Shown here piece by piece: positions 45,721-53,962 of a stretch of DNA of 64,000 nucleotides (within the stretch, counting starts at the first letter, position 1; each line of letters opens with the position of its first letter). The DNA is from Azospirillum halopraeferens DSM 3675 (GTDB lineage Bacteria > Pseudomonadota > Alphaproteobacteria > Azospirillales > Azospirillaceae), in assembly GCF_000429625.1 (NCBI RefSeq), contig NZ_AUCF01000011.1, forward strand, positions 124,001 through 188,000, read 5' to 3'. The position numbers were made by a program, and so were the translations under genes. The notes under the pieces were generated by a model. That model ran no database searches, was not told the origin of the DNA, and saw only the letters and a list, made by a program, of their open reading frames with translations.

Positions 45721-45924
45721 TCAGTCCGTAGACGTGCTTGGAAGCTTCGGACGGCGCACGAGTTTTGATTGGCGAAACATTCCGAACCCACCATTACGAT
45801 GCTGCAGTTCTTCGCGCGAGACTCGGCCCTCATTCAAGGCCTCTTCATCAAGGCACCGGGATATGGCCTTCTCGAGGGCGCGCTGATCGGGATCATACAA
45901 GATTACTCCGGCAATCCTTCGCAT
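45721..45924 (-). CDS. Small protein with MFRxSKLVxRPK motif, copy 1
   Basis: 67 residues from ATG 45924 (GGAG ten bases before); the open frame reaches 45987. The sequence MRRIAGVILYDPDQRALEKA leads to a C-terminal FGMFRQSKLVRRPKLPS. A closely related stretch, MFRNSKLVQRPK, starts the small ORF at 46425, and the two DNA copies differ mainly at third codon positions, which argues that both are or were translated. Function unknown. It may be partly decayed. Confidence 0.4.
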   Translation of the reverse strand: MRRIAGVILYDPDQRALEKAISRCLDEEALNEGRVSREELQHRNGGFGMFRQSKLVRRPKLPSTSTD

Positions 45925-46173
45925 TTCGCGCTTCTCCGTTGCGGGAGGGTTATGGCTATAGGTTGAGCGTGGCCGACAGCGCTTCAATGTCGACGCTAGA
46001 CAATTCGTCTGAGCCGGCTATCCAAATGTTGATGCACTGCACATAAGCGGCCACCATCATCGTCCATCAAGGTCTACCCGTAGGCAAGGCGGTTCACATC
46101 CAAAAGCGTGACCTGTCGCAACGGGATCCAGTCGTTGCCGATGCAGCCTCGCGGGACGGAAATCTCCTCGAAC

Positions 46174-46425
46174 TCAGTCGCGGTTTTCTATCTCGGCCGC
46201 CACCCGCCGTTCCGTAAGGAACTCGTCCACCACGGCCGTCGTTCCATGGCCTAGCCGTGCGCAAACGATCCGCCGCATCCGGGCGACCGCCACTTCGAAG
46301 GCTTCGGCCTTGCTACCGTTGTGCTTTTCCATGCAGTCCTCACCTGCGACCTCTCGCGTGTCTTTTCTGCCCTTTTCCGCGTTGCGGGTCTTCGGTCGCT
46401 GCACCAGTTTCGAGTTACGGAACAT
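46174..46425 (-). CDS. Small protein with MFRxSKLVxRPK motif, copy 2
   Basis: 83 residues beginning MFRNSKLVQRPKTRNAEKGR. The C-terminal 45 residues (EAFEVAVARMRRIVCARLGH, then TTAVVDEFLTERRVAAEIEN) form two predicted helices, as in small DNA-binding or antitoxin-like proteins. The N-terminus matches the C-terminus of the ORF at 45721-45924. The ribosome-binding site is GGGGG about 11 bases upstream. No partner toxin is recognised. Real but unassigned, or a decaying gene. Confidence 0.45.
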   Translation of the reverse strand: MFRNSKLVQRPKTRNAEKGRKDTREVAGEDCMEKHNGSKAEAFEVAVARMRRIVCARLGHGTTAVVDEFLTERRVAAEIENRD

Positions 46426-46540
46426 ACCGTACTACTACCCCCGGTTGATAAGCTGCGTCTCCTCCGCCGAGAATCGGTCAGATTCCAAGCACTTACTCGC
46501 CGCGCCACCGCGATTCAGCTGTAAGTGTTGTGGCTCGGCT

Positions 46541-46640
46541 ACGGCCGAACTTCTGGGCCAACTGCCGCACTGTTTCATGGTTCACGACGTTGCCAGGGGC
46601 GGCCAGCATATCCTCGACCATCCGCAAGCTCAGCTATAGG
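46541..46640 (-). pseudogene. IS6-family-like transposase remnant
   Basis: Read on the minus strand, this stretch gives LSLRMVEDMLAAPGNVVNHE followed by TVRQLAQKFGR. That matches the part of IS6-family transposases that reads roughly YRLS-R-VEE-L-ERG-VVSYETVR-W--KFG. It is broken by a stop before the first Leu and has no flanking domains, so only about 30 codons remain. It is a scar of an old insertion at the right end of the island. Confidence 0.55.
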
Positions 46641-46836
46641 CGGCCCTCGAACGGGCTCATGCCGCCGCATACCATCCCGCCACCCCACTTGCCAAAACGA
46701 CCACGAGCCTACCCGATCCCGGATATGACTCCAAACTTGCGACGTATCCCGATGCCCATCCGTGGCCGAATAAAGCCGTCGGGAAGAGTGTCGATTCAGA
46801 ACTCTGGAAGCTCTGCCACGGACACTTCCTTTGATT
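46641..46836. other. Region without recognised content
   Basis: About 200 bases between the IS6-like remnant and the coiled-coil gene. Neither strand gives a convincing product. It is probably decayed sequence. Confidence 0.35.
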
Positions 46837-47031
46837 TCAAATATTACCTGTCTGAATGATGCGGAGCATTGTGCCGTCCGAGTGATGAGCAGACATCAGC
46901 GTCTCGATGCGGGTAATTCGTTCGTTATGATTTTCGACACGCACCGACAGCGTCTTTACGCTTTCGGAAAGGGAATTTACCCGTTCGCCAAGGGCGGCAA
47001 GGCGCGCGATCCGTTCGAACCAGTCGCTCAT
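46837..47031 (-). CDS. Small coiled-coil protein in the MobC-like operon
   Basis: 64 residues. Most of it is one heptad-like helix (ALGERVNSLSESVKTLSVRV, then ENHNERITRIETLMSAHH), as expected for a coiled coil. The start overlaps the stop of the MobC-like gene by four bases (ATGA), so the two are coupled. No family; it may help assemble the relaxosome-type complex or be a leftover. Confidence 0.55.
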   Translation of the reverse strand: MSDWFERIARLAALGERVNSLSESVKTLSVRVENHNERITRIETLMSAHHSDGTMLRIIQTGNI

Positions 47032-47309
47032 CGCATTGCCTCCATACGACGGTTGGCCTCATCGACGGCGAGGACCGCCGCGTTCACCGACCGCTCCATT
47101 TTGGCGATGATCTCGTCGAACTGGCGCAGTGCCTCGGCTTGGGCCGCATCTCCGACCTCACCCAATGCAGCCGCGCGCACGAAGGCACTTATCGACATTC
47201 TGGCGGCGTTGGCGCGAGCCTCGATCTCTGCACTCTCCGTCCCATTGACAAGGGCTTTCAGACGCTTGTTCCTGACCTCGGCCTGGAACCGACGTCCTGG
47301 CGAAACCAT
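47028..47309 (-). CDS. MobC-like mobilisation protein
   Basis: 93 residues. The N-terminal part (RRFQAEVRNKRLKALVNGTE, then a helix with EIEARANAARMSISAFVRAA ALGE) resembles the ribbon-helix-helix domain of MobC-type relaxosome proteins that bind an origin of transfer. The C-terminal helix (AEALRQFDEIIAKMERSVNA) may mediate assembly. ATG at 47309 follows GGAGAG, and a near-consensus promoter lies just upstream. No relaxase (MobA) gene remains in the island, so it may act with one in trans. Confidence 0.65.
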   Translation of the reverse strand: MVSPGRRFQAEVRNKRLKALVNGTESAEIEARANAARMSISAFVRAAALGEVGDAAQAEALRQFDEIIAKMERSVNAAVLAVDEANRRMEAMR

Positions 47310-47338
47310 GAAAACTCTCCATTATGAACGCGGCATTT

Positions 47339-47367
47339 ATTATACTCATACGCATTAGTATGTGCAA
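47339..47367 (-). promoter_or_regulatory. Near-consensus sigma-70 promoter of the MobC-like operon
   Basis: On the minus strand: TTGCAC (47367-47362), 17-base spacer, TATAAT (47344-47339), then the ribosome-binding site and ATG at 47309. The spacer holds CATAC/GTATG half-sites, which could be an operator. It is one of the best promoter matches in the window. Confidence 0.75.
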
Positions 47368-47423
47368 ATCAGAATCGTGCGCAACCCGGCGTAATGGGAG
47401 AGGCAACTGTGGGGCAGCGGTGA

Positions 47424-47705
47424 TCGGGTGACCTCGCGGGAGACATCCTGGTTGACCTTGAATGCAGTCGCGTCGTCGCCCTGATGCCCGACCGCGCGGC
47501 GGAGACGCTGGCTGGTTGGCTGAAGCAGCACCATACGGTTGCCGTCATCGTCCGCAATCGGCTTGACGCTGACGGGGCCGGCCGGGGCGCCCCGGAGACT
47601 GGGCAGGTGGCCAGCCGCTTGCATCTGCCGAGCAACGGCAGCGACGGGAGGCACGTTGCGCCGAGGCCGTGCGCCTGCGCGATCAGCGCCATTCGCTCCA
47701 AGCTA
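47424..47705 (+). pseudogene. ISL3-family transposase remnant
   Basis: From 47439 the + strand reads GDILVDLECSRVVALMPDRA, then AETLAGWLKQHHTVAVIVRN and a weaker GAPETGQVASRLHLPSN. This is the ISL3 transposase core pattern (VDLE---VVDLLPDR-AETLA-WL). After about 47640 the match continues in another frame (REARCAEAVRLRDQRHSL), so there is a frameshift; both ends are missing. It is an inactive insertion-sequence fragment. Confidence 0.7.
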
Positions 47706-48092
47706 CCACCCGCGCGGGTAGCGTCGAGCGCACGGCACTGCGCGGCTGACTGCGTTCCAGGCACCCACCAACTTAGCGGCGCACGGCGGTCTGAGGTGAT
47801 GTGGTGGAGGGCACTATTTCCCGATTCGTGGTGAAATGCGATGGGCGCACAAGACACCACATCACCGAGAACGCTATGATTCGCTCAATCTTCCGCAAGC
47901 CAACGGCGGGGGTAAGCGCTTGTTCGTGCCAGGGCCGTCGCATATCGCCGCTAATGGGACCATATGGGGAACATTTGTAGGGAAAGACCTGGGAAATAAC
48001 TGGGAAGAAGCCCCTGCCGAATGCCTCCAAATTCACCCTTCGTTCGCCTTCGCTGCCCCGGAAATCTTGAGGTTTCCTGCGGAGTACCAGTC
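47706..48092. other. Right terminal region of the island
   Basis: About 390 bases between the ISL3 remnant and attR with no supported gene. It holds the second copy of the 17-base repeat (47990-48006) and several more GGGAA words (near 47968 and 47981), which fits an integrase-binding end. Confidence 0.5.
47990..48006 (+). repeat. Possible integrase arm site, right copy
   Basis: TGGGAAATAACTGGGAA, identical to 16173-16189 and in the same orientation, 87 bases inside attR. Confidence 0.55.
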
Positions 48093-48140
48093 CGTTGACA
48101 TCGTAGGGGTCACAGGTTCAATCCCTGTCGCGCCCACCAT
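48093..48140 (+). repeat. attR: duplicated tRNA-Val 3' end
   Basis: Perfect copy of 16058-16105: part of the anticodon loop, T-arm, acceptor 3' strand, CCA and a T. The preceding sequence is unrelated to a tRNA, so this is a fragment. It marks the right boundary of the island and shows where the original chromosome resumes. Confidence 0.95.
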
Positions 48141-48147
48141 TCTTTCA

Positions 48148-48180
48148 GTGAAGCATGTCAAGGGCTTGGCCCTGCTTCAC
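48148..48180 (+). terminator. Original tRNA-Val downstream hairpin (displaced)
   Basis: GTGAAGCA and TGCTTCAC close a stem that also has an inner AGGG/CCCT pair. It begins 8 bases after the tRNA fragment. Before the island arrived it would have lain straight after tRNA-Val and probably ended its transcript. Confidence 0.5.
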
Positions 48181-48625
48181 CGAGACCGTCGAAGAACATC
48201 GCCAGAAGCGCTCTCGCCCTCTCGTCACAGCAAGGCGATGACAGATGGCGGCCAGCGGTTTCAATCCTTGGCAGATCACGTTTCGGGGCGGGCGATCGCC
48301 GGCTGATGCCATCCGTTCGGAACCGGCGCCAGCCTGACGCTGTACGCCGACCCGGTCCGCCTCACAGATCCCCGTCCGGCGGGTGACGTTCCTGATCGCA
48401 TGCCCGGCGCCCGGTTTTCGGCGTGGGCCGGCGGCGCGGGTCGATTGGCGTCCGGAAACACCGCACGGGAACAGGAACATCGGGCCGCCCGCCCTTCGTC
48501 TGCTGATGATCGAGGGCAGCCGTCCAACGCCCGGCGCCGACTCGATCCGGGCGGTGTCGTGCGCGGGATAGAGGCCGTAGGCGCGCCGCCCCCCGTCCGA
48601 TGAACAGTCCCGCGACGGCGCGCCC
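48181..48625. other. Intergenic region, no gene seen
   Basis: About 445 bases between attR and the reductase gene. The open frames here are the shadow type common in GC-rich DNA, and I see no ribosome-binding site or family motif. Confidence 0.4.
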
Positions 48626-49438
48626 TCACGAACGCCCGAGCGGGTGCTCCGGCGGCTCTCCGGGTTGCAGCAGGTGCATGCGCAGCCCGGTCTCGCCGCC
48701 GCCCAGGCCGTCCTTCAGCACCTGCTGCCCGTCGTAGTGCCCGCCGTTCTGGCGACGGAAGGGAATCGGGTCGGCGGTGAACAGGGTCTCCAGACGGGTG
48801 CGATACTGATCCGTGATCGCGTGCCACCGCTCCGGGGTGAGGCTGTCGGCCCGGTAGACGACGAACGGGTCGAGCACCGCCATGCCCGGATAGTAGAGCG
48901 TGCCGTGCTGAATGGGCCACAGCACGTCGAACAGCGATCCGTTCACCCCGCCGCGCGTGTACTGGGGTTCGCGCCCGCCGATGGTCGTCGACACCAGGGC
49001 GCGCCGGCCCAGCAGCGTGCCCTCGCCGAAGCGGTCGCCCCAGCGTTCGCCACCATGTTCGCCGACACCGTAGGCGAACCCGTAGGCGTACACCCGCTCG
49101 AACCAGCCCTTCATGATCGCCGGCATCGAGTACCACCACAGCGGGAATTGCAGGATGACCGCATCCGCCCACAGCAGCTTGTTCTGCTCGGCCGTGATCG
49201 CTGCCGGCTGGGTGCCGCCGGTGTAGGCGCTCGCGGATTCCCGCGGATAGTGCAGACGGTCGGGATTCTGCCGGACGGGGAAATCGTCGCCGTCGGCGGT
49301 GGCCTTCCAGCCCATGGCGTAGAGGTCCGACACCGCGACGCTGTGGCCGAGATCGGTCAGCGTCGCGACGGCGAAGTCCTTCAGCGAACCGTTCAGGGAT
49401 TGCGGCTCCGGGTGGGCGTAGAGGATGAAGACGTTCAC
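48626..49438 (-). CDS. NAD(P)H:quinone oxidoreductase, flavodoxin fold
   Basis: 270 residues from GTG 49438, with GGAGG eight bases before. The N-terminus VNVFILYAHPEPQSLNGSLK is the FMN-binding loop of the MdaB/NQO1-like family. FPLWWYSMPAIMKGWFERV is the signature loop for flavin and substrate. These enzymes reduce quinones by two electrons and protect against electrophile or oxidative stress. It is divergent from a LysR regulator, 98 bases apart, which very likely controls it. Confidence 0.92.
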   Translation of the reverse strand: MNVFILYAHPEPQSLNGSLKDFAVATLTDLGHSVAVSDLYAMGWKATADGDDFPVRQNPDRLHYPRESASAYTGGTQPAAITAEQNKLLWADAVILQFPLWWYSMPAIMKGWFERVYAYGFAYGVGEHGGERWGDRFGEGTLLGRRALVSTTIGGREPQYTRGGVNGSLFDVLWPIQHGTLYYPGMAVLDPFVVYRADSLTPERWHAITDQYRTRLETLFTADPIPFRRQNGGHYDGQQVLKDGLGGGETGLRMHLLQPGEPPEHPLGRS

Positions 49439-49536
49439 GGCATGGCCTCCTTCGGCGTGAATCGGGGTTCCCCTGACCCTGAGCCCGCTCCCTGCCATTC
49501 TTGAAATCGTAAATTATGCGTGCTGGTATCCATGCC

Positions 49537-50472
49537 ATGGATAGGAATATCGATCTGAACCTGCTGGTGGCGCTGGATGCGGTGCTGGCGGAGCGCAATG
49601 TGACACGGGCGGCGCGGCGCCTGAACCTCAGCCAGCCGGCCCTGTCCGCCCAGTTGGCGCGGTTGCGCGACCTGTTCGGCGATCCGCTGCTGATCCCCGC
49701 GCAACGGGGAATGATCCCGACGCAGCGGGCCCTCGACCTGCAGGAGCCGCTTCGCCGGGCGCTGGAGGAGGTGCGCGGCGTGATCGCCGCGGGCGCACGG
49801 TTCGACCCCGCGGTGGCGGAGCTGACCGTGTCGATCGTGGCCAGCGACTACGTCCAGTACGCGGTCCTGATGCCGCTGTCCTTCACCCTGGCGCGCGAGG
49901 CTCCCGGACTGCGCCTGGCGTTCCGCACCATCGACGTGGCCCATCTGACGGCGCAGATGGAACGGGGCGAGGTCGATCTGGCGGTGATCACGCCGCAGGT
50001 CGCGCCGGAACGGCTGCGCCTGCGCCCCCTCTACGAGGAACGCTACGTGACGATCGCCCGGCGCGACCACCCGCGGATCGCCGGGACGCTGGACGCGGAC
50101 ACCTTCTGCGCCCTGGAACACGTCATCGTGTCGCCCGGCGGCGGCGGATTCAGCGGGCCGGCCGATGCGGCCCTGGCGGCGCACGGCCGGTCGCGGCGGG
50201 TCGCCATGTCGGTCCAGGGCTTCATGATGGTGCCGGAGATCGTCGCGCGGTCGGACATGATCGCGCTGGTGCCGGAGCGTCTCGTCCACGGCCGGGCCGA
50301 GCGCCTGCAGGTCTTCGAGCCGCCGGTCCCGGTGCCCGGTTTCACCATCGCCATGGTCTGGCACGACCGCACCACCGGCCACCCGGCGCAGCGCTGGCTG
50401 CGCGACCGGGTGATGGCGATCGGCAGAGGTGTCGCGGTCTCCCCCGCTGACGGGCCGGCCGGGATGGTCTAG
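49537..50472 (+). CDS. LysR family transcription regulator
   Basis: 311 residues from ATG 49537 (MDRNIDLNLL); ATG 49516 is also in frame. The N-terminal winged HTH has VTRAARRLNLSQPALSAQLA. The C-terminal effector domain follows, with VAELTVSIVASDYVQYAV in the usual hinge. The NodD/NahR-like branch is suggested by the NLLVALDAVLAERNVTRAAR start. It probably controls the divergent quinone reductase, with an effector that may be a quinone or electrophile. Confidence 0.93.
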   Translation: MDRNIDLNLLVALDAVLAERNVTRAARRLNLSQPALSAQLARLRDLFGDPLLIPAQRGMIPTQRALDLQEPLRRALEEVRGVIAAGARFDPAVAELTVSIVASDYVQYAVLMPLSFTLAREAPGLRLAFRTIDVAHLTAQMERGEVDLAVITPQVAPERLRLRPLYEERYVTIARRDHPRIAGTLDADTFCALEHVIVSPGGGGFSGPADAALAAHGRSRRVAMSVQGFMMVPEIVARSDMIALVPERLVHGRAERLQVFEPPVPVPGFTIAMVWHDRTTGHPAQRWLRDRVMAIGRGVAVSPADGPAGMV

Positions 50473-50482
50473 ACTGGCGACC

Positions 50483-50935
50483 ATGCTGTCACAAAAAGCC
50501 AAGTACGCCCTGCGCGCCCTGCTCGCCCTCGCCGTCGCCGACGAGGGCGAATCGCTCCAGATCGCCGACATCGCCGAACGGCACCGCATCCCCAAACGCT
50601 TCCTCGAACAGATTCTGCTGGACCTGAAGCATCACGGCATCGTCGGCAGCCGGCGGGGCAAGTACGGCGGTTACGTGCTCATCCGGCCGGCGTCGGAGAT
50701 CACCTTCGCGCAGGTGGTGCGGATCATCGACGGGCCCATCGCCCCCTTGCCCTGCCTCAGCCGCATGGCCTACCGGCGGTGCGACGACTGCGCCGACGAG
50801 GGGGCCTGCGCCATCCGGCGTGTCTACGCCGACATCCACGAGGCGACGCTGCGCATCCTGGAAGGGACCAGCCTGGCCGACGCGCTGGCGCCACAGGTCG
50901 CCGAGGCGGCCGGACTCCACAGCCGCCGCGCCTGA
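50483..50935 (+). CDS. Rrf2 family regulator with cysteine cluster
   Basis: 150 residues from ATG 50483. Winged HTH (LQIADIAERHRIPKRFLEQI) and wing (GSRRGKYGGYVL) are typical. The sensor loop has four cysteines (CLSRMAYRRCDDCADEGAC), enough to hold an Fe-S cluster as in IscR or NsrR. It lies just before the sulfate transport genes, so a role in sulfur or cysteine regulation, like that of CymR, is likely. The open frame extends upstream into lysR but this start fits the family. Confidence 0.92.
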   Translation: MLSQKAKYALRALLALAVADEGESLQIADIAERHRIPKRFLEQILLDLKHHGIVGSRRGKYGGYVLIRPASEITFAQVVRIIDGPIAPLPCLSRMAYRRCDDCADEGACAIRRVYADIHEATLRILEGTSLADALAPQVAEAAGLHSRRA

Positions 50936-51079
50936 ATAACCAACCGAAAGCGTAAAATCTGAACCGGATTCACGCCAATTCACAGGGCAAGGCAATTTTC
51001 CGCTTGCAATCACGACCAAGTTGATCGGGAATGGCGGGTATCGGGCCGGTCCGTCGGCCCCCGTCCGTGGAGTTCAACC
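50936..51079. promoter_or_regulatory. Control region ahead of the sulfate transporter
   Basis: 144 bases between the Rrf2 gene and cysP. It is AT-richer than its surroundings and should hold the cys promoter and operator sites. GAACCGGATTCACGCCAATT may be a degraded repeat element. No consensus promoter is clear. Confidence 0.4.
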
Positions 51080-52096
51080 ATGACCCTGCGCACCCGTTCC
51101 CTTGCGGCCCTCCTGCTCGGTGCGGCGCTTGCCTGCGGCGCGCCGGCGGCGGCCCGGGCCGACGTCACCCTGCTGAACGTCTCCTACGATCCGACGCGCG
51201 AGCTGTACGTCGCCTTCAACCGCTCCTTCGCCGAGAAGTGGAAGGCCGAAACCGGCGAGACCGTGACGATCCGCCAGTCGCACGGTGGCTCGGGCAAGCA
51301 GGCGCGTTCGGTGATCGACGGCATCGACGCCGACGTGGTGACACTGGCCCTGGCCTACGACATCGACGAGATCGCCGCCTCGGGCCGGATGGCGAAGGAC
51401 TGGCAGGCGGCGCGCCCGCACAACAGCGCCCCCTACACCTCTACCATCGTGTTCCTGGTCCGCAAGGGCAACCCGAAGCGGATCACCGACTGGGGGGATC
51501 TGGTGAAGCCGGACGTCCGGGTGATCACGCCCAACCCCAGGACCTCCGGCGGGGCACGCTGGAACTTCCTGGCCGCCTATGGCTACGCCCTCGACAAGGC
51601 CGGCGGCGACGAGGCGGCGGCGCGCGACTTCGTCACCCGGCTGTTCCGCAACGTGCCGGTGCTCGACACCGGGGCGCGCGGGTCGACCATCACCTTCGTG
51701 CAGCGGGGCATCGGCGACGTGCTGCTGGCCTGGGAGAACGAAGCCTTCCTCGCGGTGGAGGAGCTGGGGCCGGACAAGTTCGACATCGTCGTGCCCTCGG
51801 TCAGCATCCTGGCGGAACCGCCCGTCGCCATCGTCGATCAGGTCGTCGACAAGCGCGGCACCCGCCCGGTCGCCGAAGCCTACCTGAACCATCTCTACAG
51901 CCCCGAAGGGCAGGAACTGGCGGCCAGGCATTACTACCGGCCGCGGCTGGAGGCGGTGGCGCAGCGCCACGCCGACCGCTTTCCCAAGGTGACCCTGTTC
52001 ACCATCGACGAGAAGTTCGGCGGCTGGACGAACGCGCAGACCCGCTTCTTCGGCGACGGCGGTGTCTTCGACCAGATCTACGCACCGGGACGGTGA
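51080..52096 (+). CDS. cysP: Sulfate-binding periplasmic protein
   Basis: 338 residues with an N-terminal signal peptide ([20 protein letters not shown]) for export. The mature part starts with [15 protein letters not shown], and contains [18 protein letters not shown], the sulfate/thiosulfate-binding loop, and [13 protein letters not shown]. It delivers sulfate or thiosulfate to the CysTWA transporter. It is first in the operon. CysP and Sbp cannot be told apart from sequence alone. Confidence 0.94.
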   Translation: MTLRTRSLAALLLGAALACGAPAAARADVTLLNVSYDPTRELYVAFNRSFAEKWKAETGETVTIRQSHGGSGKQARSVIDGIDADVVTLALAYDIDEIAASGRMAKDWQAARPHNSAPYTSTIVFLVRKGNPKRITDWGDLVKPDVRVITPNPRTSGGARWNFLAAYGYALDKAGGDEAAARDFVTRLFRNVPVLDTGARGSTITFVQRGIGDVLLAWENEAFLAVEELGPDKFDIVVPSVSILAEPPVAIVDQVVDKRGTRPVAEAYLNHLYSPEGQELAARHYYRPRLEAVAQRHADRFPKVTLFTIDEKFGGWTNAQTRFFGDGGVFDQIYAPGR

Positions 52097-52099
52097 GCC

Positions 52100-52951
52100 A
52101 TGGCCGGCCTCCTCCTCCGGGCCGGTTCGTGGCGCAAGCCGAGCGTGCTGCCCGGTTTCGGGCTCGCGCTCGGCTTCACCGTGACGTACCTGTCCCTGAT
52201 CGTCCTCATCCCCCTGGCGGCGCTGGTGGCCGGTGCGGCCGGGCTGGGGTGGGAGGGGTTCCTGGCGGTGGCGACGGGGCCGCGGGTCGTCGCCGCCTTC
52301 AAGGTCAGCTTCGGCACCGCCTTCGTCGCGGCCTGTCTCAACGCCGTGTTCGGGCTGGTCGTCGCCTGGGTCCTCGTGCGCTACGACTTTCCCGGCCGGC
52401 GCGTCGTCGACGCCCTGGTGGATCTGCCCTTCGCCCTGCCGACGGCGGTGGCCGGCATCGCCCTGACCGCCCTCTACGCCCCCAACGGCTGGATCGGCGC
52501 CCTGCTCGAACCCATGGGCATCACCGTGGCCTTCACGCCGCTGGGCATCATCGTGGCGCTGACCTTCGTCGGCCTGCCCTTCGTCGTGCGCACGGTGGAG
52601 CCGGTGTTGCAGGACCTGGAGGCGGAGCAGGAGGAGGCCGCGGCCGTGCTCGGCGCCGGCCGTACGCGGACCTTCCTCAGGGTGATCCTGCCGGCGATCC
52701 TGCCGGCCCTGCTGACCGGCTTCGCGCTGGCCTTCGCCCGGGCGGTGGGGGAGTACGGGTCGGTCATCTTCATCGCCGGCAACCTGCCGATGGTGTCGGA
52801 GATCGTGCCGCTGCTGATCGTCATCCGGCTGGAACAGTACGACTACGCCGGCGCCACGGCCATCGCCGCGCTGATGCTGGCGGCGTCGTTCGCCCTGCTT
52901 CTGGTCATCAACCTGCTGCAATCGTGGATGAGGTCCCGCCATGGCCATTGA
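52100..52951 (+). CDS. cysT: Sulfate ABC transporter permease CysT
   Basis: 283 residues with six predicted membrane helices. The cytoplasmic EAA loop ([20 protein letters not shown]) docks with the ATPase. [15 protein letters not shown] and [17 protein letters not shown] are typical of CysT/CysU. ATG starts 3 bases after cysP, and the 3' end overlaps cysW by 11 bases, so the permease pair is coupled. Confidence 0.94.
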   Translation: MAGLLLRAGSWRKPSVLPGFGLALGFTVTYLSLIVLIPLAALVAGAAGLGWEGFLAVATGPRVVAAFKVSFGTAFVAACLNAVFGLVVAWVLVRYDFPGRRVVDALVDLPFALPTAVAGIALTALYAPNGWIGALLEPMGITVAFTPLGIIVALTFVGLPFVVRTVEPVLQDLEAEQEEAAAVLGAGRTRTFLRVILPAILPALLTGFALAFARAVGEYGSVIFIAGNLPMVSEIVPLLIVIRLEQYDYAGATAIAALMLAASFALLLVINLLQSWMRSRHGH

Positions 52952-53822
52952 CGCGTTCGCGCCGGACACCGCTGCCGCGGCTCCCCGGGTGGCCCTGTCC
53001 GAGCCGCGGGTGGTCCGCCTGGTCCTGATCGCGGTGGCGCTGGGCTTCCTGGTGCTGTTCCTGGTGGTGCCGCTGGTGGTGGTCTTCTCCGAGGCGCTGG
53101 CCGGCGGCGTCGCCACCTATCTGGCGTCCCTGACCGAGCCGGACGCCCTGGCGGCCATCCGCCTGACCCTGCTCACCGCCGCGATCGCCGTGCCGCTCAA
53201 CCTCGTCTTCGGGGTGGCGGCGGCGTGGTGCATCGCGCGCTTCGAGTTCGTCGGCAAGAGCGTCCTCACCACGCTGATCGACCTGCCGTTCTCGGTGTCG
53301 CCGGTGATCTCCGGCCTGGTGTACGTGCTGCTGTTCGGGCTGCACGGCTGGCTGGGGCCGTGGCTGCAGGCCCACGACGTGAAGATCATCTTCGCCGTTC
53401 CCGGCATCGTGCTGGCCACCATCTTCGTCACCTTCCCCTTCGTCGCCCGCGAACTGATCCCCCTGATGCAGGAGCAGGGCAGCGAGGAGGAGGAGGCGGC
53501 CATCGTCCTGGGCGCCTCGGGCTGGCAGACCTTCCGGCGGGTGACCCTGCCAAAGATCAAATGGGGCCTGCTGTACGGCGTCCTGCTGTGCAACGCCCGC
53601 GCCATGGGGGAGTTCGGTGCGGTGTCCGTGGTGTCCGGCCACATCCGGGGCGAGACGAACACCATGCCGCTGCACGTCGAGATTCTCTACAACGAGTACA
53701 ACATGGTGGCCGCCTTCGCGGTCGCCTCGCTGCTGGCCCTTCTCGCCCTCGTCACCCTGGTCGCCAAGGCCCTGCTCGAATGGCGCTACGCCGACGAGCT
53801 GGCGGCGACGCGCCGTCACTGA
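52941..53822 (+). CDS. cysW: Sulfate ABC transporter permease CysW
   Basis: 293 residues, six membrane helices. It has the EAA loop [20 protein letters not shown] and [20 protein letters not shown], the CysW signature. With CysT it forms the membrane channel for sulfate. An unusual palindrome-rich stretch of 140 bases separates it from cysA. Confidence 0.94.
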   Translation: MAIDAFAPDTAAAAPRVALSEPRVVRLVLIAVALGFLVLFLVVPLVVVFSEALAGGVATYLASLTEPDALAAIRLTLLTAAIAVPLNLVFGVAAAWCIARFEFVGKSVLTTLIDLPFSVSPVISGLVYVLLFGLHGWLGPWLQAHDVKIIFAVPGIVLATIFVTFPFVARELIPLMQEQGSEEEEAAIVLGASGWQTFRRVTLPKIKWGLLYGVLLCNARAMGEFGAVSVVSGHIRGETNTMPLHVEILYNEYNMVAAFAVASLLALLALVTLVAKALLEWRYADELAATRRH

Positions 53823-53823
53823 A

Positions 53824-53936
53824 ACCGGCGGCATCTGAAGGATGCCGCCGGTATCACCCTCTCGATCAATGCCAAGGCATTGATCTGCCGGGCTTTACGG
53901 TCGGCAACCGATGGAAGTGATCACTTGCCGACCGTA
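53824..53936 (+). promoter_or_regulatory. Three perfect palindromes between cysW and cysA
   Basis: First: ACCGGCGGCATC (53824-53835) with GATGCCGCCGGT (53841-53852), beginning next to the cysW stop. Second: GATCAATGCC (53864-53873) with GGCATTGATC (53876-53885). Third: TACGGTCGGCAA (53896-53907) with TTGCCGACCGTA (53925-53936). All arms match perfectly. As RNA they would form three hairpins in the leader of cysA. No T-run follows, so mRNA stabilisation, processing or attenuation is more likely than simple termination. Confidence 0.7.
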
Positions 53937-53962
53937 TGATACCGCCGTACCGGAGACTCGCC

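Noticed and set aside
45769..45966. A 65-codon + strand frame opposite the first MFRxSKLVxRPK ORF
   Set aside because: The minus-strand frame has a better ribosome-binding site and a related copy nearby with protein-level conservation.
47369..47860. A 163-codon minus-strand frame over the ISL3-like remnant
   Set aside because: The + strand reading matches ISL3 transposases, whereas this frame has no motif or start signal.
48276..49598. A 440-codon minus-strand frame around the quinone reductase
   Set aside because: It is an arginine/proline-rich shadow of the reductase in another frame.
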